From Ochotona curzoniae (taxonomy: Eukaryota > Chordata > Mammalia > Lagomorpha > Ochotonidae), in NCBI RefSeq assembly GCF_017591425.1, contig NW_024465885.1:37518501-37582500 (forward strand): 64,000 bases of DNA. Reading direction: 5' to 3'. Under the pieces are notes generated by a model, which ran no database searches, was not told where the DNA came from, and saw only the letters and a program-made list of their open reading frames with translations. Shown here piece after piece: positions 8,909-20,163 of the stretch (positions are counted from its first letter, which is position 1; every line of letters starts with the position of its first letter). The position numbers and the translations under genes are program-made.

Positions 8909-10810
8909 AAAGCCACCAGCAAACTGGAATTTCTATGTTTAGAATGAACCAAAGGAGCAAAAGCTCTAGACCTAGGAAAGAACCGGGCGACCCATTTACT
9001 TCTTTCCGAAAGAAGGGATTTGTTCTGTGCTTTTTCCTTTCTTTTTGCATTTTATCTTTTAGGGGGCGGCTGACGGCAGGGCCTTTAGGCTAGATGGAGA
9101 TGTGGCATCCATCCTAAGGGAAGAGATCTTGAGAGATGATTTCAATTCAACCCCCATAACCAAAGCGTTCTGACCTCCAGTTATGCCCTTGTTCTTCCTC
9201 GTGTCTGATCTGAATTGCAGAAGTGGATCTTCTGCAGGGCCACGGTCTCCTCGATCAAATACGAATGGTTCAGAGCTGGGCTAGCAACCAGATAGTGTGG
9301 AATGCTCTGGAACCTCCCAGAGGTGCCCCCCCCCCGCCCCCAGCTCCTGATCTGAGGTAGAAGTTCCCCAAGGGCTGGCAGGTGGGAAGCAGTGATGCCC
9401 CACGGGCTGTAGCATAGCATGCCTTTCCTGTCACCGGTTTGGCGACTGTTGGAGGACGTCCAGGCCAGCGGGATGGATGAGGAGTCAGCATGTATCTGCT
9501 CTCCTCCATGTGGTCTTCTGTCTTCCCCTGCTCCAGCCGTTCACGCCTGACCCCTGCATTTCCTTCTTCCTGCCGTGTCCTTTGACTGTCCTTAGCAAAT
9601 AATGGCAAGTTTCTATGCAGTATCTGTTTCCATGCTTTATGTCATTCCCCACCTTACTGTCATTCTCACATGTAAATCAGGAAAGGTAATGAACTTATCT
9701 CACATCTGACTGCAAGTCAGTGATGTGGAGGCAAGCAGAAGGCGAAGCGGGCAGCGAGAACCCAGCCATGGGGCTGCCACGGCAGACTGCATGTCCTCAC
9801 ATCCGAGGCCCAGGGCAAAATAAAAACATGGCAGCTCTTTATTCCAAAATTGGGCATTTTCAGATGGCAGCAGCAGCCAGGCCAAGTGTGGGCCTCTTAC
9901 AGGCACAGAGCCTGTGAGGCCGGATCCAGTCCTGACAGCCTGGAAGCAGAGCATGGTGTTAACAAAGGCAGAGATGATGTGACAGTCTTTTCAAAGTCAG
10001 AGCTCTGCGACGGATCAGTTTGAGATTCACACTCTTACATTCCCTGGTCAAGATGTCCCCAGAAGAAAGGTGATTTGTTGGTGCTTTGTCAGAAGGACAA
10101 ACATTTTTCATCATGACTCAGGGATGCTAAGCTGAGTGCCATTGCCTCTCCCTGAAGTATCTTCTAGAATCCAAGCCAGGGATACAACCCCCAGGGGGTG
10201 GAAGGGGCCACCCATCTCTCAGCCAGATCCCATATCACCCCCTTGCCAACAGCCTTGGCTTGCGAGATGTCCACCAGCTCTTCAGTCAACACATTCTTCA
10301 AACTGTGTGATTACTAGAAAATGCATAACTCATTAAAAATCTGCATCCCTTCCCTTTAAACTCCCACTCAGATATTCTTGCTGCAACCCCAGTGACTGGG
10401 CAGAATGGTTCTTTCCCACTGTGCTGATCTTCCCACACTTGCCAGAAGTTTCTATGCTGCTGCTTCTGCCTCCAGAATTCTCCCTTTACAAGGTAAAACA
10501 AGCACTTCCTTCAAGAGTTTCATGAATGGCGTCGTTCCTGGTTCCTTCCACACCCTGTGTCCTAGTGTCTGTTTTCTTGCAACACTCCGAGCATACTCTG
10601 ATCACTGCATTGTAGAATAGTCTGCTGTTCACCTCAATCTGTACTAAAAAAAAAAAAAAGCTACACCTCACTGGGGACTCGGATTGGATGCCTGTATCAC
10701 CGCATCTTTGCCATATCTGTAGCATCCTGTTGTTAGGCAGCTATGTGCTTGCCCTAAATATCACCAGAAAAAACATTTGTGTGTGAGGCAGATGATGAGG
10801 TCCCTGTTGT
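8909..10810. other. APP upstream flank, no gene or repeat recognised
   Basis: About 1.9 kb of intermediate-GC DNA directly 5' of the APP CpG island. There are no SINE, LINE or LTR landmarks. A short C-run sits near 9330 and an A13 run near 10650. This would be the place to look for upstream enhancers or a divergent transcript, but nothing specific is visible. Confidence 0.5.
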
Positions 10811-11130
10811 TTTGTGACAACTGCCATGACAGAATACCATGAGCTGTGTGACTGCAGCCATGGAAATTTGATATCCAGGATCATGGAGGCTAGGTGTCTG
10901 AGTCCAGGGGTGTCAGCTGGGCTGGGTTCCCTGGAGAGCTCAGCTACAGATGTCGTCTCCTTGTGTCTCTCCAGAGCCTCCACTCCATATCCAGGTCCGA
11001 CCTCTTGTCTTCTGGGAGGACTAGGTCAGCCTAATGACCTCACTGGTACTCAGTCATGATGTTAAAAACTCCTGTGTCTAAACACAGCTCCAGCCTGGGG
11101 GTCAGAACTTGGCTATCTGGATGGGTAGGT
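10811..11130 (-). mobile_element. Ancient MaLR-type LTR relic
   Basis: The order GACAACTGCCATGACAGAATACCATGAGCTG, a CATGGAGGCTAGGTGTC block, GGGTGTCAGCTGGGCTGGGTTCC, TCCTTGTGTCTCTCC, and CTAATGACCTCACT follows the reverse complement of MLT1/MST-like ERVL-MaLR LTRs. These are non-coding and tens of millions of years old. No internal region is present, so it is a solo LTR. Confidence 0.6.
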
Positions 11131-11473
11131 GGGAGGGGGAGGGCGGCAAGGGCCTCCTTTGGAGCGGCAAGGACTTGTTCTGGAATCCTATCACTCATCC
11201 TGGGCCTTCACTGCTAATAACCACTAGTTTTTTTTTTTTTGCCCTTTTCAAGTGGAAAATCATTCCACTCCACAAGGAAAGCTAGATACAGGTGGGATCT
11301 CCTTGTTCTCAATCAGGTTCAATAACGCACTGTGAGCCCATGTACTAGTTTACCGTCATGATTATCTCTGAAAAACAAAAGAATAAAGCAATAATAATAA
11401 TAACCAGCCCTGTCACTTTTCCTTTCTAAAAAGAAAATTTTGTAGAACTTTTTCTCAAAGGTAAAAATCTAGA
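11131..11473. other. Intergenic sequence, nothing recognised
   Basis: Holds a T12 run near 11230 and a short AAT repeat near 11390; otherwise featureless. Confidence 0.5.
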
Positions 11474-11765
11474 GTGTGGGCGCTGGGCACAGCAGTTAGC
11501 AAGCTGCTTGAGCTGCTTGCATCTCACAGCAGAGTGCCTGGGTTCTGACTGTGCTCTGGATTCTAGTGTCCTGCTAATGAGCACCCTGGGAAGCAGCAGA
11601 TAAAGGCTCAGGTTCTGAGCGCTCTTAGACATTGAGGCAGTTCCTGGCTTCTGGTTTCCACCTGGCCGAAACCAAGGTGTTGCTGGCATGTAGGGCACAA
11701 ACAGCAGATGGGAGATCTCTTTGTATTGCTTTCTCCCCTCAAATATGGTTTCCAGTTTTTAAAAA
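11474..11765 (+). repeat. CSINE, diverged
   Basis: Starts GGGCGCTGGGCACAGCAGTTAGC-like and shows CTGCTAATGAGCACCCTGGGAAGCAGC in mid-body, then GCAGATGGGAGATCTC and a pyrimidine tail ending in CTCAAATATGG. Its 3' end abuts the next, oppositely oriented SINE. Confidence 0.8.
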
Positions 11766-12062
11766 ATCTTTATTTTTACTTGGAAGTCAGAGTTAGAGAG
11801 AGAGTCTCTTTCTCTGGTTCCCTTCCCAAATGGCCATAACTGCCTCAGCTAGGTTGGGCTGAAGCTGAGAGCCAGGGGCTTCTTCCAAGTTTGCTACGTG
11901 TGTCCAGGGGCCCAAGGACTCGGGCCATTCTCTGCTGCTTTCCCAGGGCATGAGCAGGGATCTGAATGAGCAGTAGAGCAGCTGGAGCATGAACTGGTGC
12001 CTGAATGGAATGTTAACACCACAGGTAGAAGATGAGCTTGCTACAACACTGTGCAGAACCCC
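11766..12062 (-). repeat. CSINE, tail-to-tail with the previous copy
   Basis: On the plus strand it begins with the AT-rich tail (AAATCTTTATTTTTACTTGGAAG), then purine-rich AGAGAGAGAG, CCCAAATGGCCATAACTGCC, GGGCCATTCTCTGCTGCTTTCCC, and ends at the head near 12060. With the preceding element it forms a palindromic pair sharing their A/T tails. Confidence 0.8.
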
Positions 12063-12219
12063 CAAGTTGTTTTAATTTAAAAATAAAATATGCATTAGTT
12101 TGCAAGGGATTCTGTAACACAATTTTATAAGCTACTTAGCTTAAATGTCAGTAATTTATCTTCTGACAGTCTCTAAAAACGCCCAAAATCAAAATGCAGA
12201 CAGGATTGAATTCCTCCTT

Positions 12220-12420
12220 GGCCGACCACTCTCTTGCCATGTCTTCCCATGATTTTTCTCACAACTGCACTAACTGGATCACATATAGCCCCACACTAAC
12301 AATTCCCTTTCAGTTGAGCCATCTCCTTAAAAGCTTTATCCAGACACTGATACTGAGGCACTGAGGGTTAGGGCTTGAACATACGTATTTGGAGGGCATA
12401 TAACTCGGTCTATAACAGAA
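12220..12420 (-). mobile_element. MaLR-type LTR fragment
   Basis: GATACTGAGGCACTGAGGGTTAGGGC then TTGAACATACGTATTTGGAGGGCATATAAC and CTATAACAG matches the end of MLT1/MSTD-like LTRs in reverse orientation. It may be the remainder of the LTR at 10811-11130 or a separate copy; the two are split by the SINE pair. Confidence 0.5.
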
Positions 12421-12921
12421 ATCTTAAAGTTATTCTAATATTTTAAGCTATCCTCAAGTCCATTTTGGAGAATAGATTCTTTCCATCTTTTACTCGTGTC
12501 CTTTTGGAGTCAGGATGCTTGCTGCATAACCAGGTAGATTTCCTTAGCTGCCTGTTTTTGGAGTGTAGGGATGACAGTGGCTACTGCAGCCTTCCAGTGG
12601 TGTTGGGCCTAACCTTACCTCCTATACCTGCTGCTGGGTTGATCTGTGGTGGCAGACACAGTGCCTATTTCAGAGCGCACACACTTTTTAATGTATATTC
12701 CATTTCAAAACCTCAATGCCAAGTCCACCTGCAGGATCAGAAGTAGATCCTGAATGGCATCCTCTGATTTCTCTGCCTGCTCAGAGGCAGAGGGCACCAT
12801 TATTTTTTTTCCTTTTGACCAAAACCCACAATATCTAGAGATACCTAGCCTAAAAATAACATTTGAGCTTTTACTATAAAATTATCCCAAAATAGTAAGT
12901 TATTTCCCACTTCATCTCCTT
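12421..12921. other. Intergenic sequence, nothing recognised
   Basis: A 93-codon open frame at 12465-12746 has no start context or family resemblance that I recognise and is taken as chance. Confidence 0.4.
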
Positions 12922-13045
12922 TTTAAAAAGATTGATTTATTTGGAAGTTAGTGTTACAGAGAGATGGGGAGAGACAGAGAAAGATTTCCCTTCTGTTAAT
13001 GGTCTCAACTTCCAGGGCTGAGCCAGGACAGACATCAAGAAATGT
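12922..13045 (-). repeat. CSINE 3' fragment
   Basis: Only the tail and the purine-rich part are present (AAAAAGATTGATTTATTTGGAAG, then GAGACAGAGAAAGATTTCCC). The head is missing; the sequence becomes unique after about 13045. Confidence 0.65.
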
Positions 13046-13149
13046 TTAGATTAATAATTAGCCATTAACATCCCCATGCTCAACTATACACATCTAACAG
13101 ACCTAAGTGTAGGCAAAGGATGTAACATCTCACTCACTTTTTCTGTTAT

Positions 13150-13475
13150 TATTTTTAAGAATCTGCTTTCATTTTATTTGCAAGACAGAGGGAAAAAAAA
13201 AAGCAGGGAGAGGTCCTCTATGGCTGGTTGATTCCCCTCAAATGCCTGTAACCGTCAGAACTGCATTCGGTTAAAGCCGAACTCCATCCAGTCTCCCTAG
13301 ATGGTGAGAAATGCCCACGTGCCTGGTCATTACTTGATGTCTGCTTAGGATGACCATTAGCAGGAAGCTGGAGCCCAAGCAGAGTAGCCAGGACTCAAGA
13401 AGGCACATTGACTGGGGAGCAAGCATCCCAGGCAATATCTTAAATGACTGGGCCAAATGTCCACCATTGCTTCCT
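13150..13475 (-). repeat. CSINE, old
   Basis: Tail TTTTTAAGAATCTGC at the left. Diverged body with CCCCTCAAATGCCTGTAACCG, TGCCCACGTGCC, AGGAAGCTGGAGCCC and CAGAGTAGCCAGGAC. The head end near 13470 is eroded. Confidence 0.65.
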
Positions 13476-14227
13476 TTATAGGTCTTCATTTGTGTAGCTA
13501 GGAAGGATTCATGTTGTTCAAGCTCCCTAACACTGTAAAATGAGTCCTTCTCTGCAATGACAACACAAAACCACTTCAGAAATGGCTTTCAGATCAAATA
13601 AATGAATAAATAGGTTTAGATATTTCATGAATTGAAATAACTAACTGCATGAATTGACACAATTAAATATTTAGCCAGAGGCTACTGTTGGCAGCTGTCA
13701 CACAACTTGTTTGAGGAGTCTGAACACCCCTATTTTTTCTGGAAAATAAACAGAGAAAGAAATAGGTGTCACATACCAACCCCAGGTGTAGGGGTTCTGA
13801 AACTTAGCCCAGTAACAATAAGATTGAGAGGATTTGTGTGGGCTACTCCTGGGTCTCTCAGAGAACTTTGAATCACAACACAGTGAATGGGGTAGGAAAA
13901 AAGTCAGGTTACCAGAAAGCCCAGCCTCTGCCTACAAGCTTTGGAACTTACCAGAACCTCACTTTCTGAAAAATCCTTCTTTCATCAGGCATTGTGCTGG
14001 TGAACCGAGACCTCAGCAGTATAGCTGCCAGGTGTACCACATAAATCCATTGCCTTTTCCCCAGGAGAATAGCAATTTGCTGCAGCCGTCACTCGTGACT
14101 AGCATGGTCCTGGCATATATCTTGCTTAGTCTCTCTCAGGGGCTGTCAGCAAACACAGTGACTCTCAAGTCAGTGACCCTGAAGCAAGTCCCTAAATAAC
14201 ATTTACCTGATAACACGTACAAATTTG
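13476..14227. other. Intergenic sequence, nothing recognised
   Basis: Contains a 121-codon open frame (13834-14199) without resemblance to any protein I know, no splice context and no conservation evidence. It is most likely chance. Confidence 0.4.
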
Positions 14228-14545
14228 GGACCAGTTCCATTGCTCAAGAGGGTAATACTCCACCTGCAAACATCAGCGTTCCATATGGGTGCCAGTTCAT
14301 GTTCCAGGTGTTCTATTTCCCATCCAGCTCCTTGCTTAATGGCCTGGGAAAATGATAGAGAATGGCCCAACTCCCTGCGCTCATATGGGAGACTGGAAAG
14401 AGGCTCCTGGCTATTGCTTTCAGATTGGTTCAGCTCTGGCCATTGTGGCCATTTGGGGATTGAACCAGCAGATGGAAGATCTTTCTGTCTCTGCTTCTCC
14501 CTGTAAATTTTACTTTCAAATAGAATTGTTTTTTCAAAAAAGCCA
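14228..14545 (+). repeat. CSINE
   Basis: Clear body: CATATGGGTGCCAGTTCATG (B-box region), CCATCCAGCTCCTTGC, GGCCTGGGAAAATG, CATATGGGAGACTGGAAAGAGG, GGCCATTTGGGG, then TTTCTGTCTCTGC and a TTTTACTTTCAAATAGAA tail. Confidence 0.85.
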
Positions 14546-15462
14546 AGATTTGTGAGTGATTTGGTTTATATATATATGCACTTACAAATGAATGCAGTCT
14601 TGGGCTGCCCTCAAACCAAGCTGTTTTCATTTGCATTCTGATGTGATCTCTTGAGTGACCAATAAAGGGATGGAGTTGCAGAGAGTGTGGTGGGAATTAG
14701 GCAAAGCTCTGACCACTCCCTAATTGTGTACCATGTATGTGAAAGATACACATCCAGTTTGTAGATAGTCTAGTTTCTAGAAAAGCCACTTGCTAGAGGT
14801 GCCAAAGGGACCGCCCTGGGCTTGAGTTGCAGCATGAAGGCTCACATCTTGCGGTCAGAGAGTCACTCCCCAGCAAGTATGAGGAGCCCCAGCTCTCGGC
14901 ACGAATCACTGGAGCCTGTTGTCGACACTCAGAACTGAGGGCAGACATCAAAGCTCAAAGTCCTCCCCCTCCAAGGCAACAGGACCTATTCACTGCCCAC
15001 AAAAGATAGCCACAGATCATGCAATTTCAGGTTATTTTTAGGGAGAAAGAAGGAATTCAGACTTTCTGGTGACTAATCAACTTTCAAATCAAAGTGAAGG
15101 CTGTAGCTGGAGAAATATGATTTCAGCCTCAGATGAATTGAAAGACTGCAGGTAGAACAGTCAGAAAAAAAAAACCCTACATATAAAAATCCTATATGAC
15201 AAGACCAAAACACACACCAACCAGGGAATAAACAAGTCACATATCCAATCAATAACAACCTTGTTGCTGAGCAAACATTCCCTTTTCTGTGACCTGCAGG
15301 AAGTTTCTATTTTCTGTGCTATTCATTCCAGCTAAAGTATAATTATTAGAAATAAAATTGGTGCAGGTTAGTCCACTTATATGACCATTTTGAGTAAGAT
15401 TTTGGGGGATATATTAAAAATAAAAATGATGCATTTCTTCTATTAAATATTTCTTAAGGATT
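14546..15462. other. Intergenic sequence, nothing recognised
   Basis: AT-rich with a short TA repeat near 14570. No gene or repeat landmark found. Confidence 0.45.
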
Positions 15463-15716
15463 ATTAATTTTTTTATTGGAAAGGAAGATTAAAAGAGAGA
15501 AGGAGAGACAGAGACAAAGATCTTCCACCCCACATGGCCGCAATGGTTGGAGCTGGGCTGATCTGAAGCAGGGCCCAAGGATTGGGGTCATCTTATGCTG
15601 CTTTCCAGGCTGTGCTAGATAGGAATTGGAGCAGCCAGGACACAAACCAATGCCTATATTGGATGCTGACATTCGCAGGTGGAGGACTAGCCAATTGAGC
15701 CATCATACCAGCCCCT
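15463..15716 (-). repeat. CSINE
   Basis: TTTTTTTATTGGAAAGGAAG tail, GGAGAGACAGAGACAAAGATCTTCC, CACATGGCCGCAATGG, then GGAGCAGCCAGGACACAAACC and the head GAGCCATCATACCAGCCCC. Short internal deletions relative to full-length copies. Confidence 0.85.
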
Positions 15717-16198
15717 ACTCCCCCAGTTCTGTTGGAGAGTTTTATGTTTGTGTGGAAGGAAACAGGCATAGTGAAAAAAGATACATTATTAAGTACAATT
15801 GGATATAAAGTATTTGTGCACATGTATGTGCCTTCAACAAAACAAATTGGAGTCACAGACCTATAGCACTGGGAAGCATCAATGCTGAACAAGAAAAGGA
15901 GGAATTTTGGTGGGAACTTGACAGCAACTATTGTGAAAGAAGAAAAGAGGCAATAAAGAAGAGTTACGTAAGGAGAGATCCATCAAGAGTGCCTGTGATG
16001 GCAGTGGCACATGGAGTTAACTGTAGTGGGGAGTCTTGGTGTGAGAGATGATGAGGGATTTAGGTTGGATGGACTGGGCAGCCGTGGACAACTGCTCCCT
16101 GCAAGTTTCCAAATATGATGCATTTCAACATTTCTAGAGAAGGTTTGTCAGTAGGGACAAGGAATAGGGAGGTTTGAGGAGTCAAGAAAATGGGATTG
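15717..16198. other. Intergenic sequence, nothing recognised
   Basis: Purine-biased unique sequence without ORFs or repeats that I can name. Confidence 0.4.
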
Positions 16199-16538
16199 GA
16201 GGGCCTGGCACAATGACTCAATGGCCAAATCCTCATCTTGCAAGCGCTAGGACGCCATATGGGTACTGGTTCATGTCCCAGCTACTCTACTCCCCATCCA
16301 GTTCCCTGCTTTTGGGGCTGGGAAAGCAGTTGAATATAGCCCAAAGCCTAGGGAGCCTGCACCTGCATTGAAGACCTAGAAGAAGCTTCTGGCTCCTTCC
16401 TGGCTTTGTCTCAGCTCTAGTCATGTAGCCACTTGGGGAATGAACCAGAGAATAAAACATTTTTTCTCTCTTTTTCTCCTTTTCTCTGTAAAATCTTATT
16501 TGCCTTTTCAATAAAAGTCAATAAATCTTTTTTAAAAG
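16199..16538 (+). repeat. CSINE with purine-rich tail expansion
   Basis: GGGCCTGGCACAATGACTCA head, CATATGGGTACTGGTTCATG, CACTTGGGGAATGAACC, a long CTCTCTTTTTCTCC stretch and a CAATAAATC tail. The tail runs directly into the purine tract that follows. Confidence 0.85.
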
Positions 16539-16616
16539 CAAGAAAGAAGAAGAGGAGGAGGAGGAAGAGGAAGAAGAAGAGGAGGAAGAGGAAGAGGAGA
16601 AGGAGGAGGAAGAAAG
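16539..16616 (+). repeat. Polypurine (GAA/GGA)n tract
   Basis: About 78 nearly uninterrupted purines in mixed AAG/AGG triplets, just 3' of a SINE tail. Such mirror-like purine tracts can form triplex DNA. Likely grown from the SINE's A-rich end. Confidence 0.9.
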
Positions 16617-17179
16617 TGGAATTGCAAAGAATAGAAAGAATATATCAGAGGTTCTGTATATGACCAGAGATGGGATTTGTGAAAAGTTGTGGGAAAAAAA
16701 TCATAGGAGGACACAAGCTGAGGACGTATAGACAGGATTTCATTAAGTAGCTGCAAGTTGCCTTGGGTTAACACTCCACAGATGAGAGATGAGAAAAGTT
16801 GAATCAGTCATTATGCGGTACCTCAGGAAGGATTTGTACTGAAATCTCTAACTTGGATACTGATAATTATAATGCTGAATTGCAAGAGAAGAGAAAAGTA
16901 ATTTTAAACTTTAAAAAATATTAAATATGATTTCAGTTTATTTTTATTTAGAAACAGGAAGTGACATGAATATGATAAGTGAAGTTCGAAGGGACAGTGA
17001 GGTGTAGGTGAATGTTGCAGAGTTAACCAGACATATCATCCATCATAACAAAATGTTTGTTCCCAGAAGCAGATATGTTGAACACTATTCAGGTAAAGCA
17101 AGTAACATATCACAAATAAGTAGATATGGTTAGTAATTTTTAATAGGAACCCAGTCACTTAGAGATACGCTTGTGTATT
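16617..17179. other. AT-rich intergenic sequence, nothing recognised
   Basis: No gene, no recognisable repeat. Confidence 0.4.
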
Positions 17180-17205
17180 AAGAGTTTTCCAGAGAACAGA
17201 CCTGA

Positions 17206-17258
<53 letters not shown>

Positions 17259-17690
17259 CATACGGGCGTGTGTACACATATAAGGAGAATTATTGGGAAT
17301 CAGCTCATAAGATTGTGGAGGACAAGAAAATCTAAGACTGGTGACCTGCAAATTGGAGAACTCGGGAAGCCACTGGTGTAATTCTCAGAAACTAAAGACC
17401 TCCGAAGAGCCTGAGAGCTCAAGAACCCGGGACTCTGATGTCCACAGCCATACACTGCTGATCACCTCCAAAGAGAGCAATGTGCTCTTTGTTTGCCCTT
17501 GTGTTCTAACCCAGTCTCAGTGGCTTGAATGATGTTCACCCGCGTTGATTGGTTTTCTTTACTCAATGTACTGATTCACGTGCTAATCTACTCTAGTAGC
17601 ACTCTCACAGATGCACCTAGAAATAATACTTTATCAGCTGTCTGGGCATTCCTTAATGCAGTCAGGGTTGACACATGTGAGATGTAATTA
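17180..17690 (+). mobile_element. ERVL-type LTR relic (MLT2-like) with TG repeat
   Basis: Order of landmarks: (TG)n, AAGGAGAATTATTGGGAATCAGCTCATAAGATTGTGG, a repeated GGAGAACTCGGGAAGCCACTGG-type block, GTTGATTGGTTTTC TTTACTCAATGTACTGATTCACGTGCTAATCT, CACTCTCACAGATGCACC, CTGTCTGGGCATTCC, AGTCAGGGTTGACACAT. This is the typical layout of MLT2 LTRs, an ancient endogenous retrovirus-like family. Only the LTR remains. Confidence 0.65.
17208..17257. repeat. (GT)25 microsatellite
   Basis: About 50 bp of uninterrupted GT, inside the LTR relic at the place where such LTRs usually carry a TG/TA-rich stretch. Confidence 0.95.
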
Positions 17691-18107
17691 AATTATATTT
17701 CTGTATCAAGGCCATTTTCAAATGCATAGGCATTTTAGGCTAATAAATTTCAAGATAAATAACATTTCTTTCACAATTTCCAAACTAGGTACTGTGGAAC
17801 TCTACTGTGGCAGTGTGTTCACATGAACAAGTGAAAAGAATTCTGTCACCAAATTTGAGAAATAAGGGGTTAAATAAAATTACTCAAATATCTTTAGAAT
17901 ACCTATCATCCTTTGTAATGTTAGCATGCATTCTGAATTTTAAAGAGGAGTACACGACATCACTCCATCTTGCTGTGTTTTGCTTTTGTTTACCACATCA
18001 ACTCTGGAAGAGTCTTACCAAATCTGTTTTGAGGAGCTCTGCTTTACATGTGTCCCGATTAGACCTTTGCAGGAACGGAGGTGTGTAGTGTACATTTTGT
18101 CAAAGCA
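17691..18107. other. Intergenic sequence, nothing recognised
   Basis: A 93-codon open frame at 17807-18088 shows no family resemblance that I can see. Confidence 0.4.
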
Positions 18108-18405
18108 GATGGGAGGGTCGGTGTTGAGCTCAGCAATTAAAACACTTGCATCTTATGTTGGAGTATCTGGACTATAGCCAGTGACTTCCTCTTACTGTGA
18201 ATGCACTCCCTGGGGGGAAAGTGTGTTATGGTCCAAGTAATTGGCTTCCTAACATGGGAGAGATGTCAACTGAGCTACTGACTCCTATTTTTGGACCCCA
18301 ACTTGGCCCCAGGCCACTGCAGACACTTGGAGAAGTGAACCACCTAAAGGGAGCTATATCTGTGTTTTTCTCTGTTTCTGACCCTCAAGTAAACACTTTT
18401 CAAAA
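18108..18405 (+). repeat. CSINE, old
   Basis: GGGTCGGTGTTGAGCTCAGCAATTAAA head, AGTATCTGG/ATAGCCAGTGACTTCC in place of the B-box region, CCTAACATGGGAG, and TTTTTCTCTGTTTCTGACCCTCAAGTAAA tail. Divergence is high. Confidence 0.65.
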
Positions 18406-19834
18406 GGAGATGGATTCTTTTTGCTGAATGGTGTTGCTAAACATGACCTGGAAGATAAATTAATTAGGGAGGAAAGTGGAAATATTAGGATGACAGCTGC
18501 TTTACAGCAGGACATAACATGCCAAAAAAGCATCCTGAACGTTTAAAGTAGGAGTTACAACATGTGTTACTTGGAAGATACTGGATTAGAGTCACTGAAT
18601 ATTTATTATACAAACGTGCAAGTGTATGAATAGCTACTTTCCAGTTTGGGGGAAAAATAGGACGGGATTCAATTCCCATTTGATATGGCTTCTTTTTGGG
18701 TGTTCACGTGTGAGAAGGAGGAAGTATTGCTAGCTTCACTAAGATAAGCTTCTGCATAAGATTTGAGCTCATTATTTTGCCTTTAATTATCCAAGAGAGG
18801 GGTCCTAAGGAAGTGGACATAAGCCCGACAGAGACATATAAAGCGTAATATTCATGGGGCACAAGCGCATAGGAGACACAGAGCTCTCAGGCTCAAAACA
18901 TAAGTCTGATTTTTAAGTAGTTTTTCTCTGTTTGTCCTTATTGAAAAAAGTCATCTACCACAAATGGTGTCTAGTGGCCTTGTCAGCTCCCACAAAAAAA
19001 GATTTCAGGAGCCAAGTCTGAAATGGCATGTTGTTCTTTCCGTTTTCCAACTATCAATGAAAACAGATTCTGTTATCTGAACCTCACAGAGAAAAGGATT
19101 CTAGGAGTCCCCTTGTTTGGGTGAATTAGTGAGGCCTGGTTAGAGATATTGCATAACAAGCCATTTCTTCTTTCAGAGTAATAGTAAAGTGGGATGAAAA
19201 TCCACAGGAAAACTGGTGAAAACACAAGGTTAAGATAATTTCAGCCTACTAGCAAATACACTGGCTTAACTCCTAGAAAATATTGAGTAGAGATTTTTTG
19301 CTTTCACGAGAAAATGACTCATAGATTGCCTAAAATCAGTTGTACCATGGAGCTACTGGGATTTTTTTTAAAAAAATAAATCAGATTCTATCTACATTGT
19401 TCTGTGTTTTTCCCTCCACTTAGGCTTGGAGTTACGCCTTCTATAGACCAAAACAAAGCTCAACGGAGCGCTTTCCTGATCCCTTGAGAATGAGAGGCAG
19501 GTGCGATCCCAGTTCATATTCTGTTTTCCCTGAGTTAGTGGCATTTCCATCCTGATCTTTCAGGCTCTGAGCTCTCTAACCTTTCACACTGAAGGAAAAC
19601 ATGTAGGCTGACTGGCCCAGAGGACACGTTCCTCTTGCTCCTGCACTCCTCCGGCAAGGACGCATTTGCAGTATCCATGGTTCACCTTCAGTCTGAGGAT
19701 TGCAGTATGTTTCTTCCCTGCAGCCCCCAGCTCCCATTTGCCCTCTAGGACTGTGTGTTCTTTCTTTAACAACTCTTTCCAAGTTCCTGTGAGTTGAAGA
19801 AGAACCTAGAATCACAGAGTTTAAAACAAAACAT
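18406..19834. other. Intergenic sequence, nothing recognised
   Basis: About 1.4 kb without recognised genes or repeats. Confidence 0.4.
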
Positions 19835-20163
19835 GGGGGCTGGCCCTGTAGCCTAATGATTAAAGTCCTTGCCTTGCAGCTTCAGGACCCCATATGGGTG
19901 CCAGTTAATATCCTGGCCCTGCTTCCCATTCAGCTCCCTGCTTGTAGCCAGGGAAAGCAACAGAAAATAGCCCATAGCTTTGGGACTTTGCAACTGTGTG
20001 GGAGACCCAGAAGAGACTCCTCGCTCCTGGCTTCAGCTGGGCTCAATTCTGCACCTGCCATCAGTTGGGGAGTGAATCATTAGACAGAAGATCTTCCTTT
20101 ATATCTCTCCTCCTCTCTGTATATCTGACTTTCCAATAAAAAAATAAATGCATTTTTTTTAAA
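19835..20163 (+). repeat. CSINE
   Basis: GGGGCTGGCCCTGTAGCCTAATGATTAAAG head with A-box, CCTTGCCTTGCAG, CCCCATATGGGTGCCAG, GGGAGACCCAGAAGAGACTCC, AGATCTTCC, CTCTCCTCCTCTCTG, and TGACTTTCCAATAAAAAAATAAATG tail. The CCTTGCAG and TCTCTCCTC features place it with the younger subfamily seen at 60113. Confidence 0.88.

Noticed and set aside
13834..14199. 121-codon open frame as a possible small gene
   Set aside because: No recognisable domain, no promoter or splice context, length within chance for 64 kb of six-frame sequence.
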